Source: RGIG5952 sp045603485 (GTDB lineage: Bacteria; Verrucomicrobiota; Kiritimatiellia; RFP12; JAAYLN01). Taken from it: 21,035 nucleotides of DNA. The stretch spans positions 1-21,035 of the forward strand of contig JAZUMF010000072.1 of NCBI GenBank assembly GCA_045603485.1, read 5' to 3'. The notes beneath the pieces are model-generated. The model was not told the DNA's origin and did not search any database. It saw nothing but the letters and a program-made list of their open reading frames with translations. A program made the translations under genes and the position numbers. This document shows positions 6,623 to 13,047 of this stretch, piece after piece; the stretch's first letter is position 1, and each line of letters starts with the position of its first letter.

Positions 6623-7576
6623 TTGGCTAACAGAACGATAGCACAACGCATCAAGCAGGAGGATATGTTTCTTCGCCGACTCTTTGGGATTTTGGCGAGG
6701 ATGGCGAAGGTTGACGATAAGGTCGATGCGTGGGAAGTTCATGCGGTGGAGGGCGCGTTCGTACGTTTTCCGCGCGCGGGCGCTCGTCGCAAGTTCTGCG
6801 TTTCGATATTCAACTCCTCGAAGAATGGGCGGACTCCACTTCGCAGCCTTGCTGCCGACTTTGAAAAAGAGTGGGCCACGCCGGAGGATTGTCTCGCGTT
6901 ATATGAACTGCTCTGGGATGTTGCATGTGCAAAGGGCGTGCTTAAACCCTCGCACAAGAATGCGCTACGGGATCTGTGCGTTCCTTTTGGACTGCTGCCC
7001 AACTATTTCATCCCCTTCTTTCGTTGGCGTAGCTCGTCATTCCGCGAAGTCGAAGAGGAGGAACCGCGCCGTGAGAGCAGGACACGCAAAGGCCGAAAGT
7101 CAACGCAGCAGCTACGGAAAACTCGTCAGCGGCGCGATCATCCACGCACCCACATCGCTCAACACGCTATCCGGCGTGATCATGAACCCCAAGCGGCTCT
7201 CGTATCTTCAGGCCGGATGGAAGTTTCGCGACCTCCAGCCGCCCGTCGATCCGCCGCCGGAAGGGAAGGAGTACCGCATCAGCGGCTACACCGAGACGGC
7301 CACCTACATCCGCCCGATCTTCAAGCTCGTGCCCGTCGTTTCGCCGCCGCGCACGTTCAGCAAGCTGCGCCTCATCAACGCGCTCATGTCCCGCAATCTC
7401 TGGTCCGCCGTCCTCGACTGGCTCGACGCCACCGGCTACTACGACCTCTTCGTCGCCGCCCAAGACTTCCGCGAAGACCACCCGCAGTTCGCCGCCGCCC
7501 GCACCCGCTTCTCCCTCCACGAATCCGAAATCGCCGCCATCCTTGCCGATTCCGTCGCCACCTAAAGGCACAATAA
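6623..7576 (+). CDS. TerB-domain protein; authentic part about residues 1-150, tail replaced
   Basis: TTG 6623 is the likely start, with AGGAG at 6610-6614; ATG 6665 is too close to its AGGAGG. Residues about 12-130 resemble the all-helical TerB domain (tellurite-resistance/DjlA N-terminal family): LFGILARMAKVDDKVDAWEV carries the conserved acidic DD...D...E face, and LWDVACAKGVLKPSHKNAL is the second half with its Asp lost. In DjlA this domain precedes a J domain; here an acidic-basic linker follows and then, from about codon 155, an Arg/Pro/His-rich stretch that is only the shadow of another gene in the +1 frame. The real C-terminus has probably been cut away and the frame merely stays open to 7576 because the inserted DNA is GC-rich. 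Confidence 0.55.
   Translation: MANRTIAQRIKQEDMFLRRLFGILARMAKVDDKVDAWEVHAVEGAFVRFPRAGARRKFCVSIFNSSKNGRTPLRSLAADFEKEWATPEDCLALYELLWDVACAKGVLKPSHKNALRDLCVPFGLLPNYFIPFFRWRSSSFREVEEEEPRRESRTRKGRKSTQQLRKTRQRRDHPRTHIAQHAIRRDHEPQAALVSSGRMEVSRPPAARRSAAGREGVPHQRLHRDGHLHPPDLQARARRFAAAHVQQAAPHQRAHVPQSLVRRPRLARRHRLLRPLRRRPRLPRRPPAVRRRPHPLLPPRIRNRRHPCRFRRHLKAQ
7071..7565 (+). CDS. Phage-like structural/tail-associated protein, relict
   Basis: GTG 7071 follows GAGGAGGA at 7056-7063; a start further in is also possible. The frame reads SYGKLVSGAIIHAP, then MNPKRLSYLQAGWKFRD, GYTETATYI, and later RTFSKLRLINALM and YYDLFVAAQDF. This order (short strand-rich head with NP...AGW, proline-rich middle, helical tail with LYDLFLAAQDF-like element) is what I recall from small prophage tail-region proteins in gut bacteria. 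Its DNA is far richer in GC than the neighbours (42 of 60 bases in 7441-7500) and uses GCC/CTC/CGC codons. It overlaps the TerB frame completely, so it looks like an inserted fragment. No other phage genes are seen nearby. Confidence 0.5.
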   Translation: MRAGHAKAESQRSSYGKLVSGAIIHAPTSLNTLSGVIMNPKRLSYLQAGWKFRDLQPPVDPPPEGKEYRISGYTETATYIRPIFKLVPVVSPPRTFSKLRLINALMSRNLWSAVLDWLDATGYYDLFVAAQDFREDHPQFAAARTRFSLHESEIAAILADSVAT

Positions 7577-7609
7577 CCACGCTGGAAATCGCGACATTTT
7601 GTCACTTTT

Positions 7610-7625
7610 CGCTTTTCGAAAAGCG
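7610..7625. repeat. Perfect 16-bp palindrome upstream of rpn-like gene
   Basis: CGCTTTTCGAAAAGCG is its own reverse complement and lies 4 nt upstream of the proposed -35 of the following gene. It may be an operator for a dimeric regulator or part of a stem ending transcription from the left; no T-run directly follows, so an operator is slightly favoured. Confidence 0.45.
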
Positions 7626-7629
7626 CAGT

Positions 7630-7658
7630 TTGTATTTTCCCATCAAATGTGATACAAT
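7630..7658 (+). promoter_or_regulatory. Promoter for the Rpn-family gene
   Basis: TTGTAT, 17-nt spacer, then TGA-TACAAT (extended -10). The start of transcription would be near 7665, leaving a leader of about 50 nt before ATG 7716. The -35 is weak (3 of 6), compensated by the TGn element. Confidence 0.55.
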
Positions 7659-7715
7659 ACATATGTTTTTCGATAGGGGTACTATGCCCTTGAACGGAGA
7701 ACGAGGACAAAAGAC

Positions 7716-8603
7716 ATGGCAAAATACCTTGATCCAAAGGCGGATGTGACCTTCAAGAAGGTTTTTGGCGAGCATAAAAATCTCGTCATAAGCCTCCTTA
7801 ATGCCTTGCTGCCTCTTGATGACGGCAAGCAGATTGAGTCGATAGAGTACCTTCCGCCGGAAATGGTGCCGGAGACACCACTCGGCAAGAACTCCATCGT
7901 TGATGTTCGCTGCGAGGAGACGGGCGGACGCAAGTTCATAGTTGAGATGCAGATGGAGTGGTTCCCCGACTTCAAGCAGAGGGTGCTGCTTAACTCTGCA
8001 AAGGCTTATGTCAGGCAATTGCCGAAAGGCAACGACTATCAGCTGCTCCAGTCGGTCTATTCCCTTAATCTGGTGAACCACACGTTCGAGCCGGATATGG
8101 ACGGGTACTACCACTATTATCATCTTGTACACGACCTCGATTCCAAAAAGGTGTTGGACGGACTGCACATCGTCTTTGTGGAACTCCCGAAGTTCAAGGC
8201 GAAGAACCTCACTGAAAAGAAGATGCAGATTCTTTGGCTTCGCTTTTTGACGGAAATCGATCGTGACGGCGCGGATGATGTGTCGCAAGATCTTCTCGAC
8301 AATCCGCAGACGGGGGAGGCGCTAGAGATAATCAGGGAGTCCGGGCTCAACGACGTGGAACGCGCCGCCTACGAAGGATTCTGGGATCGCGTCAGCATTG
8401 AGACCACAAAGAAGAGGTACATGGCAGAGAGGGAAGCAAAACTCGCTGAGGCAGAGGCGAAGATCGACGCGGAAAAGGCGCGAGCAGACGCGGCAGTTGA
8501 AAGGTTGCGCCAGTCCGCCCGTCAGATGAAAGCCGACGGCATGGCTGTGGGAACCATCGCGAAATACATCGGCCTTCCCGCCGACGAAATCGCCGCGCTC
8601 TAA
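7716..8603 (+). CDS. Rpn family recombination-promoting nuclease / PD-(D/E)XK transposase-like
   Basis: 295 residues, full length for the family. The head YLDPKADVTFKKVFGEHKNL is the classic N-terminal motif; the nuclease core shows VDVRCEE (Asp) and FIVEMQM, the E-x-Q form of the PD-(D/E)XK site, followed by ...RVLLNSAKAYVRQL. The C-terminal 90 residues are a charged coiled coil (AEREAKLAEAEAKIDAEKARAD) and end in a short helix pair, GMAVGTIAKYIGLPADEIAAL, typical of many Rpn proteins. The E. coli Rpn proteins are calcium-stimulated DNases that raise RecA-independent recombination. These genes travel as accessory islands; the start has a modest GAGG 9 nt upstream and a promoter of its own at 7630-7658. 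Confidence 0.9.
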   Translation: MAKYLDPKADVTFKKVFGEHKNLVISLLNALLPLDDGKQIESIEYLPPEMVPETPLGKNSIVDVRCEETGGRKFIVEMQMEWFPDFKQRVLLNSAKAYVRQLPKGNDYQLLQSVYSLNLVNHTFEPDMDGYYHYYHLVHDLDSKKVLDGLHIVFVELPKFKAKNLTEKKMQILWLRFLTEIDRDGADDVSQDLLDNPQTGEALEIIRESGLNDVERAAYEGFWDRVSIETTKKRYMAEREAKLAEAEAKIDAEKARADAAVERLRQSARQMKADGMAVGTIAKYIGLPADEIAAL

Positions 8604-8634
8604 AATAATCTTATGTTGTTGATAAGGAGTCTAT

Positions 8635-9720
8635 ATGAGCTTGTCAAAGCGAATACAACTTTATAAGAAAATTGAGCAAGAAAGAGGACGTCCTTTGATT
8701 GCCTACGTGACGAGTCAAAGGGCGAATGCATCTGGGCAAATGGGGGCTGATGTCGTACCTGAAATTTGCGATCAGGTGTTGGCGTTGCCACAAAAAACAC
8801 AGGCAGTAGATATTTTGATCGTAAGTTCAGGTGGGGATCCAATGGTAGCTTGGCGGACGATTTCTGTTCTTCGAGAAAAGGTCAAAACCATAGGTGTATT
8901 GATACCTCAGTCAGCGTATAGTGCCGCTACATTATTAGCATTGGGTGCAGATGAAATTGTGATGCATCCGTGTGGAAACCTAGGTCCCTTAGATCCTCAA
9001 ATTACAATTAATCATAGGGATGCGAAAGGAAATAATGAAGCAATACAGTATAGCGCTGAAGATTTGCTGGCATTTTTGAATTTCGCAAAGAAAGAAGTCG
9101 GGATTAAAGATCAGAGTTGTCTTTTGGAAGCTTTTAAAATGGCCACGCAACAAGTTGGCCCAACGGCTGTTGGTTTTACTGCGCGTAGTACAAATTTATC
9201 ATTGAATCTAGGCCTTAAACTCCTGCAGACCCATCGTGAGAAGAGGGAAGAGAAGAACTCAAGGGCGATTGTTTCGAAGCTAAATAAAGAATTTTTTGCA
9301 CATGGATATCCTTTAAGTAGGACAGAGGCGAAAGAGATTGGATTGCATGTGACCTTTCCAAATTCTACGCTTGAAAAACTCATGTGGGATACTTGGCAAG
9401 TAATAGAAGAAGACATGAAATGTCGTGTCCCTTTTTCTCCTATGGACGCTTTAATAACTGAGCTAAAAGCTATTCCTATGAAGATGCCAGCGCCAAGTTC
9501 AACAGCACCGGCACCAAATGGGGCGGTTCCCGCCCCTTCAATTGTGAGTGCAAATATGGCTGTCTCGACAATTCATGCAATGTTAGAAAGTGTTCAGTTG
9601 CAGCGCATGTATATTGCAGACCATGATATTCAGGGTGTAAAAGATGCAACTGGTGCCATTCAGGCAAATGTCGCAACAAAAGCCGGATGTTGGCGCAAAT
9701 CAATTGACGCTGCGTCCTAA
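8635..9720 (+). CDS. Serine dehydrogenase-type protease (SDH family, ClpP/crotonase fold)
   Basis: 361 residues; ATG 8635 with AAGGAG about 7 nt upstream. The ClpP-like core is clear: VSSGGDP (64-69, oxyanion-loop glycines), SAYSAATLLALGADEI with nucleophile S96 at the start of its helix, and CGNLGPLDPQ (113-122), a hallmark of the SDH/SppA-like group. No signal peptide or membrane helix, so it is cytoplasmic. Residues about 285-312 are a low-complexity Pro/Ala linker (MPAPSSTAPAPNGAVPAPS) followed by a short helical tail. The DNA is more AT-rich than the nuclease gene before it, suggesting separate origin. The next gene, 18 nt downstream with a strong ribosome site, is probably a partner or substrate. 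Confidence 0.85.
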   Translation: MSLSKRIQLYKKIEQERGRPLIAYVTSQRANASGQMGADVVPEICDQVLALPQKTQAVDILIVSSGGDPMVAWRTISVLREKVKTIGVLIPQSAYSAATLLALGADEIVMHPCGNLGPLDPQITINHRDAKGNNEAIQYSAEDLLAFLNFAKKEVGIKDQSCLLEAFKMATQQVGPTAVGFTARSTNLSLNLGLKLLQTHREKREEKNSRAIVSKLNKEFFAHGYPLSRTEAKEIGLHVTFPNSTLEKLMWDTWQVIEEDMKCRVPFSPMDALITELKAIPMKMPAPSSTAPAPNGAVPAPSIVSANMAVSTIHAMLESVQLQRMYIADHDIQGVKDATGAIQANVATKAGCWRKSIDAAS

Positions 9721-9738
9721 AAATGAAGGAGGTACAAA

Positions 9739-9987
9739 ATGTTCTACGCAACAAATGCAAGTGGATCTTCTTTTGTCTCGAAAACTTGGGATATTGTTTT
9801 CGGTAGAGAATTGGGCGCGTCTGGGGTTCCCATTCAGATTTCAGACTTAAAAGTCGAATCTTTTGGCTCAGAGCCTCTTTTGAGTGAAACTTTTTTATTA
9901 GATCCAACGACAGGGAAGATGATGCCGGTAAGTCGAGGGAAAGACCACTCGATGATTCCAAAACCAGAGCCTATGGCAGAGGTATGA
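9739..9987 (+). CDS. 82-aa hypothetical protein downstream of SDH-type protease
   Basis: ATG 9739 is preceded by AAGGAGG (9726-9732) at ideal spacing and lies 18 nt after the protease stop, so the two are co-transcribed. The protein has no Cys, no membrane helix and no motif I recognise; it looks strand-rich in the middle (GVPIQISDLKVESF) with a polar C-terminus. The context suggests a dedicated partner, inhibitor, or substrate of the protease; this is inference from position only. Confidence 0.6.
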   Translation: MFYATNASGSSFVSKTWDIVFGRELGASGVPIQISDLKVESFGSEPLLSETFLLDPTTGKMMPVSRGKDHSMIPKPEPMAEV

Positions 9988-9989
9988 TT

Positions 9990-10013
9990 TTGTAGCAGCC
10001 CATAGTGCTACAA
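9990..10013. repeat. 8-bp perfect stem-loop after the protease/partner pair
   Basis: TTGTAGCA - 8-nt loop - TGCTACAA begins 2 nt after the TGA of the 82-aa gene. There is no T-run afterwards, so it is at best a weak terminator. Its right arm enters the truncated start of the glycosyltransferase remnant, so the stem may mark a junction between two DNA segments. Confidence 0.45.
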
Positions 10014-10827
10014 TGTCCGAAAGTTTATTCGTCGGAGTCTTGATTCGGTTTTGGCGGCGTTGTGTCGATTGAATGCTTCATCAGAAGTCATTTGCGTAGA
10101 TGACGGCTCAACAGATTGGACTTCCAACATTATTGCCGAGTTCCAAAATCGATTTGAGGCGTTTGGTGTGTATTTCGTTTCTTTACGCCATAATAATGCG
10201 GGAGCGGGAGCTGCGCGGAATATGGGTCTGGATATCGCGAAAGGAAAATATCTGCACTTTTGTGATTCTGACGACTTTGTGGAGCCGGAAATTTATTCAC
10301 AGTTGGTTCCTGGCATGGAAAAGCGAGGTGCGGATGTTGCGGTTTGCGAGTTATAAGTTATCAGAATGATTTGGACAGGGCCATATTCTGGCTAATCGGA
10401 CCGGCAAGGAAGTTGTTATCTGATGGAATAGACTTTGTCGAGCCGAGGACCATATCGAATGATCTTTTCAGCATGGCAACGGTTGATCCGTGGAACAAAC
10501 TTTTCCGACATAGTTTCATAAGGGAAAAAAGCTTAAGATTTCAGGAAATCCGCCGAGCCAATGATGTTTATTTCGTTTGTATGGCTCTTGCTCAGGCGAA
10601 GAGCATTTTTTTTGACTGATCGATCGCTTTATAATTATCGGCAGAATGGTGAATCGGATAGGCGAAACGACAGTCTCGCGGCAAGTTTTTGTGACGCTTT
10701 TTCTCTCGTCAAGCACGATCTTCTAGATAGGCACATTTTTGGTTGCCTTTCAAGTGCATTCGTACGGGTTGTCATTGATTTTCTCATCCTTCTAGGTTAC
10801 ACCTTTGGTGTACTTCTATTTGAATAA
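10006..10827 (+). pseudogene. Decayed family 2 glycosyltransferase
   Basis: The frame at 10009 reads YNVRKFIRRSLDSVL, then EVICVDDGSTD (nucleotide-sugar binding) and LHFCDSDDFVEPE with the D-x-D metal site, the standard GT-A family 2 head; the first strand and start codon are missing (TAG at 10003). A stop at 10354-10356 breaks it. The next frame resumes with FWLIGPARKLL..., VDPWNKLFRHSFI and RANDVYFVCMALA, then breaks again at the T8 run at 10606-10613. The third frame carries DRSLYNYRQNGESDRRND, matching the usual tail. So at least a 5' truncation and two frame changes; the three ORFs seen here are pieces of one dead gene that once added a sugar to a surface glycan. Confidence 0.85.
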
Positions 10828-10855
10828 TGGGGTTCAATACTTTTTCACCTCGGTG
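10798..10855. repeat. Two small hairpins sharing CACC...GGTGTACTT
   Basis: TACACC-TTT-GGTGTA (10798-10812) and CACC-TC-GGTG (10846-10855) are both followed by the same TACTT and an AT-rich stretch. They lie at the end of the glycosyltransferase remnant and upstream of the XRE gene promoters. They could be weak terminators shielding the regulator operon; the arms are short. Confidence 0.3.
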
Positions 10856-10866
10856 TACTTTATTAT

Positions 10867-10894
10867 GAGAAACTGCGCTATTTGACAAACTGCG
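10867..10894. repeat. Direct repeat around the -35 of promoter P1
   Basis: GAGAAACTGCG (10867-10877) and GACAAACTGCG (10884-10894) match at 10 of 11 positions and are 17 nt apart, bracketing the TTGACA box. Their position fits a binding site for a regulator, most simply the XRE protein encoded downstream. Confidence 0.45.
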
Positions 10895-10911
10895 TCTCGG
10901 CCTGCTATAAA
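10882..10911 (+). promoter_or_regulatory. Strong promoter P1 for the XRE/DUF3791-like operon
   Basis: TTGACA (consensus), 18-nt spacer, TGC-TATAAA (extended -10). Transcription would begin near 10918, about 80 nt before the XRE start. This is the best consensus promoter in the window. Confidence 0.65.
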
Positions 10912-10934
10912 GGATTTGTTTTCATCAATCGTTT

Positions 10935-10966
10935 GTTTGCCATTGCAAACAGGAATATGATATAAT
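10935..10966 (+). promoter_or_regulatory. Promoter P2 with palindromic operator over the -35
   Basis: TTGCCA (10937-10942), 18-nt spacer, TGA-TATAAT (10958-10966, extended -10). The -35 lies inside a perfect inverted repeat GTTTGC-CATT-GCAAAC (10935-10950), a size and position typical of XRE-family operators, so autoregulation by the gene starting at 11000 is likely. The leader would be about 27 nt. Confidence 0.65.
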
Positions 10967-10999
10967 AATCGCAAAATTTACGTTGAAAAGGCTTGCTAT

Positions 11000-11212
11000 A
11001 TGGCACTCTGCTACAATCGGCTTTGGAAGCTGCTCATTGACCGAGGGATGACGCGTACGCAAATGCGTCTTGCCGCCGGTATATCTACCACTACCCTTGC
11101 GAAGCTTTCCAAGGGCGAGGACGTGAATACCTCCATCCTCGTCAGGATTTGCGACGCGCTCGGGTGTAGCATTCATGACATCGTGGATAGTGTCCCGGAG
11201 GTGCACACATGA
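11000..11212 (+). CDS. XRE/Cro-type helix-turn-helix regulator (70 aa)
   Basis: A one-domain Cro/C1-type protein: YNRLWKLLIDRGMTRTQMRL, then AAGISTTTLAKLSKGEDVNT as the HTH, then ILVRICDALGCSIHDIVDSV, matching the short YozG-like group (HTH_26). ATG 11000 has AAAAGG 8 nt upstream. It overlaps the next gene by ATGA, so both are translated together. Two strong promoters and an inverted repeat upstream suggest a self-repressing regulator, as in toxin-antitoxin or defence operons. DNA-binding role is confident; its regulon is inferred to be its own operon. Confidence 0.9.
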   Translation: MALCYNRLWKLLIDRGMTRTQMRLAAGISTTTLAKLSKGEDVNTSILVRICDALGCSIHDIVDSVPEVHT

Positions 11213-11628
11213 GCAAGACCTCATTCAAGGCATTTTGCGTGGAATTCTATGCGAACCACACTGGCAAGACAGGTCCAGAGGTTTATGCAGAGTTTGAGAA
11301 GTCAGGATTGCTCAAAGAACTGGATGACGACTATGAAGACCTGCACGGCATGGGCATGGAGGCCTTGATGCAGATGTTCGACGAATATCTCAAAGCTAAT
11401 GGAGCGAAGTCACCTAAATGTGAACATCATCAGATACGTGCGTTGATTATCCCTGAAGTGGCAAGACTGATTGCCAAGCGTTTTGGGATTTCCGAAAGCG
11501 AGGCTTTGTCGCGTTTCTATAAATCGGCGACGGCGCAGAACCTTGCAGACGAGGAGAATGGTCTTTACGGTCAGTCGGCGCTTTTCATATTCGGGCAGTA
11601 TCTTGAAGAGATGGAGGTCAGGTCATGA
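11209..11628 (+). CDS. DUF3791-like protein (139 aa), probable antitoxin-type partner
   Basis: Coupled to the regulator by ATGA. The N-terminal half (FCVEFYANHTGKTGPEVYAE, then LDDDYEDLHGMGMEALMQMF) resembles the DUF3791 pattern of helix, Y-x-x-LH-x-x-G; the C-terminal half (IIPEVARLIAKRFGISESEA, FYKSATAQNLADEENGLYGQ) looks like a second, related helical unit, so this may be a two-unit fusion. Such proteins commonly sit beside XRE regulators and toxin-like genes in gut bacteria. No catalytic motif is visible. The family call is from memory and is moderate; a separate two-domain family of unknown function is the alternative. It overlaps the next start by ATGA. Confidence 0.55.
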   Translation: MSKTSFKAFCVEFYANHTGKTGPEVYAEFEKSGLLKELDDDYEDLHGMGMEALMQMFDEYLKANGAKSPKCEHHQIRALIIPEVARLIAKRFGISESEALSRFYKSATAQNLADEENGLYGQSALFIFGQYLEEMEVRS

Positions 11629-11771
11629 GCACTGCTGCCGATAAGCCCGTCCGCCACATTCTTGCGCTCTCCGGCGGCAAGGCTTCATCAGCACTTGTCT
11701 TATTCATGAAGGACATAGTTCCCGATATGGAGTACGTTTTTTGCAATACGGAGAGTGAGATTCTGCCATGA
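11625..11771 (+). pseudogene. Truncated PAPS reductase-like (DndC/CysH superfamily) 5' end, copy A
   Basis: ATG 11625 overlaps the previous stop and opens VRHILALSGGKASSALVLFM, then DMEYVFCNTESEI, the PP-loop and first strands of phosphoadenosine phosphosulfate reductase-like enzymes. The frame ends at TGA 11769-11771 after 48 residues, where intact relatives run to several hundred. The PP-loop SGGKDS has become SGGKAS, losing the conserved Asp. It overlaps the nuclease start by ATGA. A second truncated copy of the same 5' end follows the nuclease, so this gene was split or replaced. It might now serve only for translational coupling. Confidence 0.75.
11649..11681 (+). repeat. 33-nt direct repeat, left copy
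   Basis: Starts GTCCGCCACATTCTTG and ends CCGGCGGCAAG. It matches 12940-12972 at 32 of 33 positions. The copies bracket the YhcG-type nuclease gene and both encode VRHIL-x-LSGGK. Confidence 0.8.
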
Positions 11772-12916
11772 ACAAAGAGAAAGAAGCCATCGTTTCGGAC
11801 AAACTCTACAAGTCCGTCCGCCGGGTCATACAGGAGTCCCGGCGCGTCGTTTCGCGTGTTGCGAATTTCGCGATGGTGGAGACGTGTTGGCGCGTCGGGC
11901 ATCTGATCGTGGAGGACGAGCAGCAGGGCAGCCGCAAGGCCGAATACGGCAAGGCGGTCCTCGCCGACCTCGCCCGAAGGCTGACAGCGGAATACGGTGG
12001 CGGATATGACGAAAGCAATCTTCGCAACATGCGGTCGTTCTACCTCGCATTTCCGATTCGTGACGCGCTGCGTCACGAATTGAACTGGACGCACTATCGC
12101 CACCTGATGCGCGTTGCTGATCCTATTGCCCGGGAGTGGTACATGAACGAATGCATCGCGTCCTCCTGGGGGACGCGCGATCTGGAACGGCAGATTGCCA
12201 CTCAGTCCTACGAGCGGCTTCTCGCGGCGGCAAATCCAGATCGGCGGAGGCGACGCCAGGAAATTCCCCTTTCGCCGCTTCCCGAAAAGCCCCGCTCACT
12301 CGTTCCTGGCGACTTCATCAAAAACCCGATGCTGCTGGAGTTTCTCGGACTCCCGCCGGACGTGAAAACGCATGAGACTAAACTCGAATCCGCTCTCATA
12401 TCACATCTGCGGAATCTCCTTCTCGAACTCGGACGCGGCTTCTGCTTTGTCGCCCGCCAGAAGCACATGCGTACGGAGACGTCGGATTTTTACATAGATC
12501 TTGTGTTCTACAACGCCATCCTGAAATGCTACTTCCTGTTTGACATCAAAGTCGGACGGATAATGCATCAGGATGTAGGACAGATGGACATGTACCGCAG
12601 GATGTTCGACGATTTAGTGAAACAACCCGACGACAATCCGACGATTGGCATTGTCCTTTGCAGCGAAACGGACCAGGCGATTGCCAAATACTCGATTCTC
12701 AAAGGCAACGAAAAGCTATTCGCCGTCAAATACAAGACATACCTTCCAGACGAGGAAACCCTCCGTCACGAAATTGAGGCGCAGAAGGAACTCTACCGGC
12801 TCCAAATGGCCGAAGTCGAGCTGCCGGACGGAAAGCCCCTTATTTCGAATGGGAAACACAGCAAGGCATCGTCGCACAAGCGCACCTCTTCCGCCGCAAA
12901 GGAGCGCCGCCCATGA
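11768..12916 (+). CDS. YhcG/DUF1016 family PD-(D/E)XK nuclease
   Basis: 382 residues, normal for the family. The N-terminal DUF1016 domain (about 10-165) includes VETCWRVGHLIVE, YGKAVLADLARRL and YDESNLRNMRSFYLAF, then ELNWTHYRHLMRV; the C-terminal nuclease domain carries DFYIDLVFYN (Asp) and CYFLFDIKVG, where the usual E-x-K is D-I-K, still a valid (D/E)xK pair. The tail after about 350 is basic and low-complexity. YhcG proteins associate with restriction and defence loci and structural work links them to branched-DNA-type nucleases; the substrate is not established here. It starts by ATGA overlap in a truncated PAPS reductase-like frame and ends by ATGA overlap into another. Confidence 0.92.
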   Translation: MNKEKEAIVSDKLYKSVRRVIQESRRVVSRVANFAMVETCWRVGHLIVEDEQQGSRKAEYGKAVLADLARRLTAEYGGGYDESNLRNMRSFYLAFPIRDALRHELNWTHYRHLMRVADPIAREWYMNECIASSWGTRDLERQIATQSYERLLAAANPDRRRRRQEIPLSPLPEKPRSLVPGDFIKNPMLLEFLGLPPDVKTHETKLESALISHLRNLLLELGRGFCFVARQKHMRTETSDFYIDLVFYNAILKCYFLFDIKVGRIMHQDVGQMDMYRRMFDDLVKQPDDNPTIGIVLCSETDQAIAKYSILKGNEKLFAVKYKTYLPDEETLRHEIEAQKELYRLQMAEVELPDGKPLISNGKHSKASSHKRTSSAAKERRP

Positions 12917-13020
12917 CCGCACCGCTCTCCGACAAGCATGTCCGCCACATTCTTGAGCTCTCCGGCGGCAAGCTCGCGCCCTCGCCGTATTCATCGTCCG
13001 AAGGAAGATGCTGTACAAAT
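12913..13020 (+). pseudogene. Truncated PAPS reductase-like 5' end, copy B
   Basis: ATG 12913 overlaps the nuclease stop and reads KHVRHILELSGGK, the same beginning as the fragment at 11625. After the PP-loop the frame slips: the second frame reads ALAVFIV, as expected for SGGKDSAALAVFM, so a small deletion sits near 12975. All similarity is lost by about 13010. An 82-residue ORF stays open to 13161 but its latter part looks non-coding. The DNA from 13020 to the subtilase end shows only an inverted repeat. Confidence 0.7.
12940..12972 (+). repeat. 33-nt direct repeat, right copy
   Basis: Second copy of the repeat at 11649-11681, with one mismatch (C to A inside CTTG-x-GCTC). It marks the right edge of the nuclease cassette. 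Confidence 0.8.
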
Positions 13021-13047
13021 CCTTCTATTTGGCGGCAGAGGGGTAAA

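Noticed and set aside
6684..7070. Upstream extension of the phage-like frame (open from 6684)
   Set aside because: In this stretch the coding signal belongs to the TerB frame; the other frame merely lacks stops and shows no similarity to the phage-like protein.
7602..8288. 228-residue ORF on the minus strand
   Set aside because: It is fully antisense to the Rpn-family gene, whose sense frame has clear nuclease motifs; the minus frame has no recognisable motif or ribosome site.
11618..12103. Minus-strand ORF of 161 residues
   Set aside because: Antisense to the YhcG-type nuclease N-terminus; no motif, and the sense strand is a well-defined family.
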